A stretch of 5,298 bases of DNA from Polaromonas sp. (lineage in GTDB: Bacteria > Pseudomonadota > Gammaproteobacteria > Burkholderiales > Burkholderiaceae), in assembly GCA_013823505.1 (NCBI GenBank), contig PNMH01000162.1, positions 1 to 5,298 of the forward strand, given 5' to 3'. The notes beneath the pieces were generated by a model. That model did not search any database. It worked only from the letters and a program-made list of their open reading frames with translations, and was not told the DNA's origin. A program made the translations under genes and the position numbers. Each line of letters opens with the position of its first letter. Position 1 is the first letter of the stretch. Positions 1 to 5,298 of the stretch are shown here, piece by piece.

Positions 1-1088
1 ACGGCGTCCAAATCATCCCACCAGAAAAACACCTCGTCCTCCCAGGTGATGTCCAGCAGTTCGTGGCGCGAGCCGTTGGGCTCGGTGATCTTGACTTTGG
101 CACCCTGCGGCGTGACCACGATGTAGTTGTTGTAGGAGCCGAAGTAGCTGATCTCTTTGACGCGGCCGGCGAACAGGTTGCGGTCCACGCCCGCCGGGCG
201 CTGCTTGCCGATGCTGACCTTCTCGGGCCGCACCGCCACCGCCACCGGCATGGCCAGCGTGCCGCTGATGCCGTGGCCCACGTGCACCGTGCCGATGGCG
301 GTACCCACCGCACAGCGGTCCGGCTCGTCCACGGTGAGCTTGCCGTCCAGCAGGTTCACGTTGCCAATGAAATCGGCCACGAAGCGGTTGCCCGGATATT
401 CATAAATCTGTTTCGGCGTGCCCACCTGCAGCACGCGCCCCTTGCTCATGATGGCGATGCGGCTGGCCATGCTCATGGCCTCCTCCTGGTCGTGCGTCAC
501 CATCACCACGGTCACGCCCACTTTTTCGATGATGTTGACCAGTTCGAACTGGGTCTGTTCGCGCAGCTTCTTGTCCAGCGCGCCCAGCGGTTCATCGAGC
601 AGCAGCAGCTTGGGTTTCTTGGCCAGGCTGCGCGCCAGCGCCACGCGCTGCTGCTGCCCGCCCGAGAGCTGGTGCGGCTTGCGCTGGGCATAGGGCGTGA
701 GCTGCACCAGCGCCAGCATCTCGTCGGTGCGCCGCTGCACCTCGGCTTTGGGCAGGCCTTCGCGCTTCAGGCCAAAAGCCACGTTCTCCCAGATGCTGAG
801 GTGCGGGAACAGCGCGTAGCTCTGGAACATCATGTTCACCGGCCGCTCGTAGGGCGGCATGTTGGCCACGTCCTGCCCGCCGAGCATGATGCGCCCCGAG
901 GTCGGCTTCTCGAAGCCCGCCAGCATGCGCAACAAGGTGGACTTGCCACAGCCCGAGCTGCCCAGCAGGGCGAAGATTTCACCCTGGCCGATGGACAGGC
1001 TCACCTCGTCCACGGCCAGCGCCTCGTCGAAGCGCTTGACCAGTTTTTCGGTGACCAGATAGCCCGCTTGTGCGCCCGCATCTGCCAT
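1..1088 (-). CDS. potG: Polyamine ABC transporter ATP-binding subunit (PotG/SpuF type), 3' end cut by window edge
   Basis: This is the cytoplasmic ATPase that powers putrescine/polyamine import, working as a dimer on two permease subunits. About 362 codons are visible with no in-frame stop. E. coli PotG has 377 residues, so only a short C-terminal tail is missing. Motifs in order: Walker A GSSGCGKST (43-51), Q-loop Gln89 in MFQSYALFPH, ABC signature LSGGQQQR (141-148), Walker B LLLLDEP (161-167), D-loop GALD (169-172) and switch His199 in VTHDQEEA. A C-terminal TOBE-type regulatory region follows, with VRPEKVSIG and then ISYFGSYNNYIV, and the last visible part (ITWEDEVFFWW) resembles the PotG end. 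The ATG at 1088 is chosen because GAGGT lies 6 nt upstream and the protein reaches the nucleotide-binding fold at once. It follows the binding-protein gene by 99 bp. All catalytic motifs are intact. Family assignment is secure; putrescine rather than spermidine preference is inferred from the neighbours. Confidence 0.95.
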   Translation of the reverse strand, partial: MADAGAQAGYLVTEKLVKRFDEALAVDEVSLSIGQGEIFALLGSSGCGKSTLLRMLAGFEKPTSGRIMLGGQDVANMPPYERPVNMMFQSYALFPHLSIWENVAFGLKREGLPKAEVQRRTDEMLALVQLTPYAQRKPHQLSGGQQQRVALARSLAKKPKLLLLDEPLGALDKKLREQTQFELVNIIEKVGVTVVMVTHDQEEAMSMASRIAIMSKGRVLQVGTPKQIYEYPGNRFVADFIGNVNLLDGKLTVDEPDRCAVGTAIGTVHVGHGISGTLAMPVAVAVRPEKVSIGKQRPAGVDRNLFAGRVKEISYFGSYNNYIVVTPQGAKVKITEPNGSRHELLDITWEDEVFFWWDDLDA

Positions 1089-1094
1089 GGGTGG

Positions 1095-1099
1095 ACCTC
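1095..1099 (-). promoter_or_regulatory. Ribosome binding site of the ATPase gene
   Basis: GAGGT on the minus strand lies 6 nt before the ATG at 1088. It lies downstream of the intergenic hairpin, so it is outside the stem and stays available on any transcript that reads through. Confidence 0.7.
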
Positions 1100-1126
1100 G
1101 CTGTGGTGGTGTTGTGAGTCAACAAG

Positions 1127-1163
1127 AAAAAGGGCTGTTCATACGGTGCGTACAAACAGCCCT
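1127..1163 (-). terminator. Intrinsic terminator/attenuator between binding-protein and ATPase genes
   Basis: On the minus strand a perfect 9-bp stem pairs AGGGCTGTT (1163-1155) with AACAGCCCT (1139-1131). Inside it, after a 2x2 internal loop, a further 4-bp stem (TACG/CGTA, 1152-1149 with 1145-1142) closes a 3-nt loop. The stem is followed at once by TTTT, then C and TT, giving a U-run in RNA. There is no T-run on the other side, so it is oriented for minus-strand transcription. It begins 24 nt past the binding-protein stop codon and ends 38 nt before the ATPase ATG. Since the ATPase gene has no obvious promoter of its own in the remaining gap, the inferred role is partial termination, giving more binding protein than ATPase and permease. 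This is a known pattern in binding-protein-dependent ABC operons. Confidence 0.8.
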
Positions 1164-1187
1164 GGTGTCAGGAGCGAGACGGACCGC

Positions 1188-2366
1188 TTACTTGCCCTTC
1201 TTGAAGGCGTTGTAGGTATTGGCCATGGCTTCGCGGGCTTCGTTGGTGAAGCTGCTGGGCGGGATCATCCTGGCGAAGTAGTCGGCTTCCACAAAGATGG
1301 TCTTGTTGCTGGCGATCTCGGGCTTGACCAGGGCCATGCCGGCCTTGTTGCCGGTCGGGTAGCCCATCTCGTTGGACATGGCGGCGGCGTTTTCCGGGCG
1401 CAGGTAGAAGTCGATGAAGGCCATGGCGTTGTTCGGGTGCTTGGCGTCCTTGGTCACGGCCATGGTGTCAAAGAAGATCAGCGCGCCGGTGCTCGGCAGC
1501 ATGGCTTCGATCACGTCCTTGGAACCGTTTTCCTTGGCGCGGGCAGCGGCAATGTTCACGTCACCCGACCAGGCGATGGCCACGCAGGCCTTGCCGCCAG
1601 CGATGTCGTCGATCATGGTCGAGCTGAACAGGCGCACGTCTTTGCGCACCTTGGCCAGCATCTCGCCCGCGGCCTTGTAGTCGGCCGGGTCGTTGGAGTA
1701 GGCGTCCTTGCCGATGTAGTGCAGCGCCACCGGGATGATCTCGGTCGGCGAGTCCAGGTAGGCGATGCCGCAGCTCTTGAGCTTGCTCGTGTACACGGGA
1801 TTGAACACCAGGTCCCAGGCGTTTTCCGGCATGGCCATGCCGCCCAGCGCCTTCTCGACCCGGGTCCGGTTGATGCCCACGGTGGTGAAGCCCCAGGCCC
1901 ACGGCACCAGGTGCGCGTTGCCCGGATCGGCCTTGGTCAGGGTGGCCATGATGGCCGGGTCCAGGTTGGCCAGGTTCGGGATCTGGTCCTTCTTCAGCGG
2001 CTGCATCAGACCGGCTTCGATCTGGCCCTTGGCGAACACGGTGCCCGGCACCACGATGTCGTAACCGGTGTTGCCCGCCACCAGCTTGGCCTGCAGGGCT
2101 TCGTTGGTCTCGAAGGTGTCGTAGTTGACCTTGATGCCGGTTTCCTTCTCGAAGGCGGCGATCATGCCCTCGGGCACGTAGTCGGGCCAGTTGTAGATGT
2201 TCAGGGTTTTTTCTTCGTCGAACACCGGCCCGGCGGGCTTGGCCGGTTCGGCGGGCGCGGCGGCCACCGGTGCCGCGGGGGCGGCTGCGGGCGCGGGCTC
2301 TTCTTTTTTGCCACAGGCGGCGAGCAGAATGGCGGAAATGGCCAAGGCCAGAACTTGTTTCTTCAT
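1188..2366 (-). CDS. potF: Putrescine/polyamine-binding lipoprotein of an ABC transporter (PotF/SpuD type)
   Basis: This is the extracytoplasmic solute-binding protein that delivers polyamine to the PotGHI-type transporter. It has 392 residues against 370 in E. coli PotF. The N-terminus is a lipoprotein signal: MKK, a hydrophobic core, and lipobox LAAC with Cys18. An Ala/Pro-rich linker runs to about residue 48, and the type 2 periplasmic-binding fold starts near LNIYNWPDY. Compared with PotF from memory, several pocket residues are kept: Trp60, Asp62, Glu209 (LDSPTE), Trp266 and Asp269 (AWSGD), and Phe299-Asp300. The position after Trp60 is Pro rather than Ser, and VVPGTVF replaces VVPSASF, so ligand preference may differ. 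The ATG at 2366 is preferred over an in-frame ATG at 2462 because it opens the signal peptide and has AGGAG 11 nt upstream. It sits between the aminotransferase and ATPase genes, with its own candidate promoter. The exact ligand is inferred. Confidence 0.93.
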   Translation of the reverse strand: MKKQVLALAISAILLAACGKKEEPAPAAAPAAPVAAAPAEPAKPAGPVFDEEKTLNIYNWPDYVPEGMIAAFEKETGIKVNYDTFETNEALQAKLVAGNTGYDIVVPGTVFAKGQIEAGLMQPLKKDQIPNLANLDPAIMATLTKADPGNAHLVPWAWGFTTVGINRTRVEKALGGMAMPENAWDLVFNPVYTSKLKSCGIAYLDSPTEIIPVALHYIGKDAYSNDPADYKAAGEMLAKVRKDVRLFSSTMIDDIAGGKACVAIAWSGDVNIAAARAKENGSKDVIEAMLPSTGALIFFDTMAVTKDAKHPNNAMAFIDFYLRPENAAAMSNEMGYPTGNKAGMALVKPEIASNKTIFVEADYFARMIPPSSFTNEAREAMANTYNAFKKGK

Positions 2367-2377
2367 GGTGAGGAACG

Positions 2378-2382
2378 CTCCT
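2378..2382 (-). promoter_or_regulatory. Ribosome binding site deciding the binding-protein start
   Basis: AGGAG on the minus strand lies 11 nt before the ATG at 2366, slightly farther than ideal. Together with the lipoprotein signal it fixes the start at 2366 instead of the upstream in-frame ATG at 2462. Confidence 0.6.
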
Positions 2383-2404
2383 GAAAACGGGTTGGAACCG
2401 ACGG

Positions 2405-2433
2405 TGAATACAGGGAAACCGGCTGTGTCGCAA
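2405..2433 (-). promoter_or_regulatory. Weak sigma-70-like promoter candidate before the binding-protein gene
   Basis: On the minus strand TTGCGA (2433-2428; 4 of 6 matches to TTGACA) is separated by exactly 17 bp from TATTCA (2410-2405; only 3 of 6 matches to TATAAT). It would give a leader of about 30 nt. The -10 match is poor, so this is a fallback to the sigma-54-like site just upstream. Confidence 0.2.
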
Positions 2434-2445
2434 GCTTGAAGAGCT

Positions 2446-2462
2446 AGCAAATTACAGACCAA
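2446..2462 (-). promoter_or_regulatory. Sigma-54 (-24/-12) promoter candidate before the binding-protein gene
   Basis: The minus-strand sequence TTGGTCTGTAATTTGCT carries the hallmark GG and GC dinucleotides with exactly 10 bp between them, inside TTGG and TTGCT boxes. It agrees with YTGGCACGRNNNTTGCW at 10 of the 14 specified positions; the CAC after the GG is not matched. Transcription would start near 2435, leaving a leader of about 70 nt to the ATG at 2366. Nitrogen-scavenging transport genes are often sigma-54 dependent, which fits the context. No enhancer (NtrC-type) site was identified in the short gap, so this stays a candidate. Confidence 0.4.
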
Positions 2463-2468
2463 CTTTAT

Positions 2469-2481
2469 CCCCAGATTGGGG
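2469..2481 (-). repeat. Short inverted repeat CCCCA-N3-TGGGG upstream of the -24 element
   Basis: This is a perfect 5-bp inverted repeat with a 3-bp spacer, placed 6 bp upstream of the sigma-54-like -24 box. There is no T-run on either side, so it is not a terminator. It could be an operator half-site pair or chance; nothing in the window identifies a cognate regulator. Confidence 0.3.
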
Positions 2482-2508
2482 CATCAAAGCACTGTAGCAA
2501 AGAATCCG

Positions 2509-2534
2509 GCCCGCAAGCATCGCGGGCAACCCGC
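2509..2534 (-). terminator. GC-rich alternating hairpins after the aminotransferase gene (weak terminator candidate)
   Basis: Starting 7 nt past the aminotransferase stop codon, the minus strand reads GCGGG-TTG-CCCGC and then, sharing the middle arm, GCCCGC-N7-GCGGGC (6-bp stem). The two hairpins exclude each other. Downstream there is only a loose TTCTTT five bases away, so any intrinsic termination would be weak; mRNA stabilisation or partial termination are alternatives. Confidence 0.3.
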
Positions 2535-2541
2535 AGACCGT

Positions 2542-3981
2542 TCAGGCCAGCAGGCCCTGGCCGCGCAGCTCGTCGAGCGTGGCGTCCAGGCAGCGACGGA
2601 TCAGCGCCACCATCTCGTCGATCTGGGCGCGCGTCATCACCAGCGGCGGCGCGATGATCATGCGGTCGCCCACGGCGCGCATGATCAGCCCGTTGCCAAA
2701 GCAGTGCCGACGGCAGACCATGCCCACCGCCAGGTCGGGATCGAACATTTCCCGCGTGGCCTTGTTCTTCACCAGCACCAGGCCGGCCACAAAACCGCAG
2801 GTTTCCGCGTCGCCCACCAGCGGGTGGTGTTTCAGCTCCTCGAAGCGTTCGGCCAGGTAGGGGCCGGTGTCGTCCTTCACGCGGCCCGGCAGACGCTCGC
2901 GCTCCATCAGTTCCAGGTTGGCCAGCGCCACCGCGCAGGCCACCGGGTGGCCGCTGTAGGTGTAGCCGTGGTTGAACTCGCCGCCTTTTTCAATCAGCAC
3001 CTCGGCCACCCGGTTGCCCACCATCACGCCGCCGAGCGGGATGTAGCCACTCGTCACGCCCTTGGCGAAGGTGATCAGGTCGGGTTGGTAACCAAATTTT
3101 TCGTACGCGAACCAGTGGCCCAGGCGGCCAAAGGCGCAGATCACCTCGTCCGAAATCAGCAGGATGCCGTACTGGTCGACGATGCGCTGGATTTCGGGCC
3201 AGTAGCTGGCTGGCGGGATGATCACGCCGCCCGCGCCCTGCACCGGCTCGGCGATGAAGGCGGCCACTTTGTGTGCGCCGATGTCCAGGATTTTCTCTTC
3301 CAGCCAGCGCGCCGCGCGCAGGCCGAAGTCCGCCTTGCTCTCACCCGGTTTGGCGTTCTCCCAGTGGTGCGGCTGACCGATGTGGGTGATGTTCGGAATG
3401 GGCAGGTCGCCCTGCGCGTGCATGCCGCTCATGCCGCCCAGCGAGGCGCCCGCCATGGTGGAGCCGTGGTAGGCGTTGTGGCGGCTGATGATGACCTTGC
3501 GCTGCGGCTGGCCCAGCAGGTCCCAATAGCGGCGCACCATGCGCACGTTGGTGTCGTTGCTCTCGCTGCCGCTGCTGCTGAAGAACACGTGCTCGAACTT
3601 CCTGTCGCCCACCTGGGGTGCCAGCGCCGCCAGCTTGGAGGCCAGCCGCACGGCGGGCACGTTGGTGGTGTTGAAGAAGCTGTTGTAGAACGGCAGCGTC
3701 ATCAGCTGCTGGTAGGCGGCGTCGGCCAGTTCCTTGCGGCCATAACCGGCGTTGACACACCACAGCCCGCTCATGGCGTCGAGGATTTTCTGGCCCTCGG
3801 AGTCCCACACGTAGATGTTGTCGGCGTGCGTGATCACGCGGGCGCCCCGCTCGGCCAGGCCGGCGTGGTCGGTGAACGGGTGCATGTAGTGCGCACTGTC
3901 CAGCGCCTGGATCGCTTTCGTGTCCTGCTGCTCGGCACGGCGGACCAGGGCGGGCGGGGCGATGAGGGTCGAGGTGTTCAT
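2542..3981 (-). CDS. spuC: Class III PLP aminotransferase, putrescine-pyruvate type (SpuC-like)
   Basis: This cytoplasmic fold-type I PLP enzyme is predicted to move the terminal amino group of putrescine (or a related amine) to pyruvate, giving 4-aminobutanal and alanine on the way to 4-aminobutyrate. It has 479 residues, slightly longer than P. aeruginosa SpuC. Visible features are SGLWCVNAGYGR (71-82, omega-transaminase substrate region), the cofactor phosphate-binding SSGSE (136-140), Tyr171-His172-Gly173 stacking on the cofactor ring, Glu245 in AEPVQGAGG, Asp278 in SDEV pairing with the pyridine nitrogen, catalytic Lys307 in TFAKGVTSGY, and HGYTYSGHP (338-346). The ATG at 3981 has AAGGA 6 nt upstream. 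The start is 22 bp after the synthetase stop codon, so the two are very probably co-transcribed. Related omega-transaminases act on other amines or beta-alanine; the SpuC role rests on motif pattern plus context and is likely but not proven. Confidence 0.9.
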   Translation of the reverse strand: MNTSTLIAPPALVRRAEQQDTKAIQALDSAHYMHPFTDHAGLAERGARVITHADNIYVWDSEGQKILDAMSGLWCVNAGYGRKELADAAYQQLMTLPFYNSFFNTTNVPAVRLASKLAALAPQVGDRKFEHVFFSSSGSESNDTNVRMVRRYWDLLGQPQRKVIISRHNAYHGSTMAGASLGGMSGMHAQGDLPIPNITHIGQPHHWENAKPGESKADFGLRAARWLEEKILDIGAHKVAAFIAEPVQGAGGVIIPPASYWPEIQRIVDQYGILLISDEVICAFGRLGHWFAYEKFGYQPDLITFAKGVTSGYIPLGGVMVGNRVAEVLIEKGGEFNHGYTYSGHPVACAVALANLELMERERLPGRVKDDTGPYLAERFEELKHHPLVGDAETCGFVAGLVLVKNKATREMFDPDLAVGMVCRRHCFGNGLIMRAVGDRMIIAPPLVMTRAQIDEMVALIRRCLDATLDELRGQGLLA

Positions 3982-3987
3982 GGTCGG

Positions 3988-3992
3988 TCCTT
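3988..3992 (-). promoter_or_regulatory. Ribosome binding site of the aminotransferase gene
   Basis: AAGGA on the minus strand lies 6 nt before the ATG at 3981, inside the 22-bp gap after the synthetase stop codon. It supports translation from a shared transcript. Confidence 0.65.
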
Positions 3993-4003
3993 GAAGGGCG
4001 TGT

Positions 4004-5298
4004 TCAGACGTGCAGCAGCAGATGTTCCCTTTCCCAGGGCGAGATCACCTTCATGAACTCGTCGAACTCCAGTTCCTTGATCTCGGTGTAGATGGTGATG
4101 AACTCTTTGCCCAGGATGTCGTGCAGGTCGGTCTCGCGGCGCAGCCAGTCCAGCGCCTCGCCCAGGGAGCGCGGCAGCGCATAGGGCGCCAGGTAGGCGT
4201 CGCCCTTCATTTCGGGTTTGGGTTGGATCTGGTTCTTCATGCCCAGGTAACCGCAGGCCAGCGTCATGGCCATCGCCACGTACGGGTTGGCGTCGGCGCC
4301 GATCACGCGGTTTTCCACCCGGCGCGCCGCCGGGCTGGAAATCGGCGAGCGGATGCCCACCGTGCGGTTGTCGTGGCCCCACTCGATGTTGATCGGCGCG
4401 GCCGTGTGGCGCGACAGGCGGCGGTAGCTGTTCACGTACGGCGCCACCAGCACCATGGCCGCCGGGATGTAGCGCTGCAGGCCGCCGATGTAGTGGTAGA
4501 AGGCGTCCGACGGCGTGCCGTCCGGGTTGCTGAAGATGTTCTGGCCGGTGGCCTTGTCCACGATGCTCTGGTGCACGTGCATGGCGCTGCCCGGCTCGCC
4601 CGCAATGGGCTTGGCCATGAAGGTGGCGTACATGTCGTGGCGCAACGCGGCCTCGCGCACCGTGCGCTTGAAGAAGAACACCTCGTCGGCCAGGCCCAGC
4701 GGGTGGGCGTGAAAGAAGTTGATCTCCATCTGGCCCGCGCCCACCTCGTGGATCAGCGTGTCCACGTTCAGTTCCATCTTCTCGCAGTAGTCGTAAATCT
4801 CTTCGAACAGCGGGTCGAACTCGTTCACCGCGTCGATGCTGTAGGCTTGGCGCGAGGTCTCGGCGCGGCCGCTGCGGCCGATCGGCGGCTTCAGCAGCGT
4901 GTTCGGGTCGGTGTTGCGCGCGGTCAGGTAGAACTCCAGCTCGGGCGCCACCACCGGGTCCCAGCCCTCGGCGGCGTACAGGTCGCAAATCTTGCGCAGC
5001 ACGCTGCGCGGCGCAAAGGGAACGAGCTTGCCTTCGTGGTCGAAACAGTCGTGGATCACCTGCGCCGTCGGGTCGGTGGCCCAGGGCACGATGCGCACGG
5101 TGCTCGGGTCCGGGCGCAGCTGCATGTCCTTGTCGGTCGGGTCGACCACGTCGTAGTACGGCCCGCTCTCGGGGAACTCGCCCGTCACCCCCATGCCCAC
5201 GATGGCCTGCGGCAGGCGCATGCCGCGGTCTTCGGTGAACTTCTCGCGCGGCAGGATCTTGCCGCGCGCCACCCCGGTCAGGTCGGGCACCAGGCATT
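4004..5298 (-). CDS. puuA: Gamma-glutamylpolyamine synthetase, glutamine synthetase family (PuuA/SpuB type), 5' end cut by window edge
   Basis: Predicted to join glutamate to putrescine (or another polyamine) using ATP, the first step of the gamma-glutamylated putrescine route. About 431 residues are visible; E. coli PuuA has 472. The frame stays open to the window end, reading Cys-Leu-Val-Pro-Asp before the RGK segment, so the GTG at 5290 is internal. Numbering from that GTG codon, glutamine synthetase active-site residues are intact: Glu117/Glu119 (APELEFY), Glu182 and Glu189 (HEVGAGQME), His238 (GSAMHVHQS), Arg309, Arg314 (GIRSP), and Arg324/Glu326/Arg328 before GADANPY. The loop that carries the adenylylated Tyr in GlnA is shortened by roughly nine residues and lacks LPPEE, arguing against a housekeeping GlnA. 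The C-terminus ends SPWEREHLLLHV. It leads the visible cluster, 22 bp before the aminotransferase. Exact amine preference is inferred. Confidence 0.92.
   Translation of the reverse strand, partial: CLVPDLTGVARGKILPREKFTEDRGMRLPQAIVGMGVTGEFPESGPYYDVVDPTDKDMQLRPDPSTVRIVPWATDPTAQVIHDCFDHEGKLVPFAPRSVLRKICDLYAAEGWDPVVAPELEFYLTARNTDPNTLLKPPIGRSGRAETSRQAYSIDAVNEFDPLFEEIYDYCEKMELNVDTLIHEVGAGQMEINFFHAHPLGLADEVFFFKRTVREAALRHDMYATFMAKPIAGEPGSAMHVHQSIVDKATGQNIFSNPDGTPSDAFYHYIGGLQRYIPAAMVLVAPYVNSYRRLSRHTAAPINIEWGHDNRTVGIRSPISSPAARRVENRVIGADANPYVAMAMTLACGYLGMKNQIQPKPEMKGDAYLAPYALPRSLGEALDWLRRETDLHDILGKEFITIYTEIKELEFDEFMKVISPWEREHLLLHV

Noticed and set aside
597..612. AGC trinucleotide run resembling a microsatellite
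   Set aside because: It encodes the Leu run of the Walker B motif (LLLLDEP) in the ATPase gene and is a codon-use effect.
1115..1120. TTGACT as a -35 box for the ATPase gene
   Set aside because: It matches 5 of 6 positions, but no -10-like sequence lies 16-18 bp downstream; that position falls on the ribosome binding site.
63..2384. 773-codon open frame on the plus strand
   Set aside because: It runs antisense across both the ATPase and binding-protein genes, whose minus-strand products have complete family motifs. Its translation is low-complexity (His/Arg/Gly/Val/Leu/Ala-rich) with no recognisable domain. It is a shadow caused by G/C-rich third codon positions.
2367..2462. Upstream ATG at 2462 giving the binding protein 32 extra N-terminal residues
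   Set aside because: The extension would bury the lipoprotein signal, and that ATG coincides with the sigma-54-like -24 box. The ATG at 2366 has its own AGGAG.
2452..2484. Ten-codon open frame in the 175-bp gap, a possible leader peptide
   Set aside because: No ribosome binding site precedes it, there is no run of regulatory codons, and it overlaps the inverted repeat and promoter candidate.
2476..4056. 526-codon open frame on the plus strand
   Set aside because: It is antisense to the aminotransferase gene, has the same low-complexity composition and no plausible domain, and is a high-GC shadow.
5288..5290. GTG as the start of the synthetase gene
   Set aside because: The frame continues upstream through Cys-Leu, consistent with the conserved family segment before RGK, and the family normally has further N-terminal residues. 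The true start should lie outside the window.
3978..5297. 439-codon open frame on the minus strand overlapping the synthetase
   Set aside because: It is an out-of-frame shadow rich in Arg/Gly/Ala/Pro; the neighbouring frame carries all glutamine synthetase motifs.
1..5298. Mobile element, CRISPR array, tRNA or rRNA, prophage or defence genes
   Set aside because: No long repeats, transposase motifs, RNA gene signatures or composition break were seen; every stretch over 200 bp is accounted for by the four genes.

Overview
The window is a single co-directional block of four protein-coding genes, all read on the minus strand (from high to low coordinates). It looks like part of a polyamine (putrescine-type) uptake and catabolism cluster. 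GC content is high, codon third positions are strongly G/C, and the proteins look proteobacterial. I infer a beta-proteobacterium, probably Burkholderiales/Comamonadaceae, but no marker gene is present to confirm this.

Layout in transcription order: (1) a glutamine synthetase-family gamma-glutamylpolyamine synthetase (PuuA/SpuB type), 5298-4004, with its N-terminus beyond the window; (2) after a 22-bp gap, a class III PLP aminotransferase of the putrescine-pyruvate type (SpuC), 3981-2542; (3) after a 175-bp gap with candidate promoter and hairpin elements, a PotF/SpuD-type substrate-binding protein made as a lipoprotein, 2366-1188; (4) after a 99-bp gap holding a clear intrinsic terminator-like hairpin, the transporter ATPase (PotG/SpuF), 1088 to the window edge, missing only about the last 15 residues. 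The order synthetase, aminotransferase, binding protein, ATPase matches the Pseudomonas aeruginosa spuB-spuC-spuD/E-spuF arrangement, with one binding-protein gene here instead of two. The two permease genes (PotH/PotI type) would be expected just past position 1.

How the genes work together: the lipoprotein captures a polyamine in the periplasm and the ATPase drives import through permeases outside the window. In the cytoplasm the amine is either gamma-glutamylated by the synthetase or transaminated by the aminotransferase, leading towards 4-aminobutyrate and supplying nitrogen and carbon. The non-coding gaps carry the likely control points: a sigma-54-like -24/-12 element upstream of the binding-protein gene, and a hairpin that could lower ATPase and permease expression relative to the binding protein.

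I see no mobile element, CRISPR array, RNA gene or unrecognisable gene. The long open frames on the plus strand are antisense shadows. The cluster is of a known kind; the less ordinary points are the lipidated binding protein, its altered ligand pocket, the intergenic control elements and the pairing of the two enzymes.
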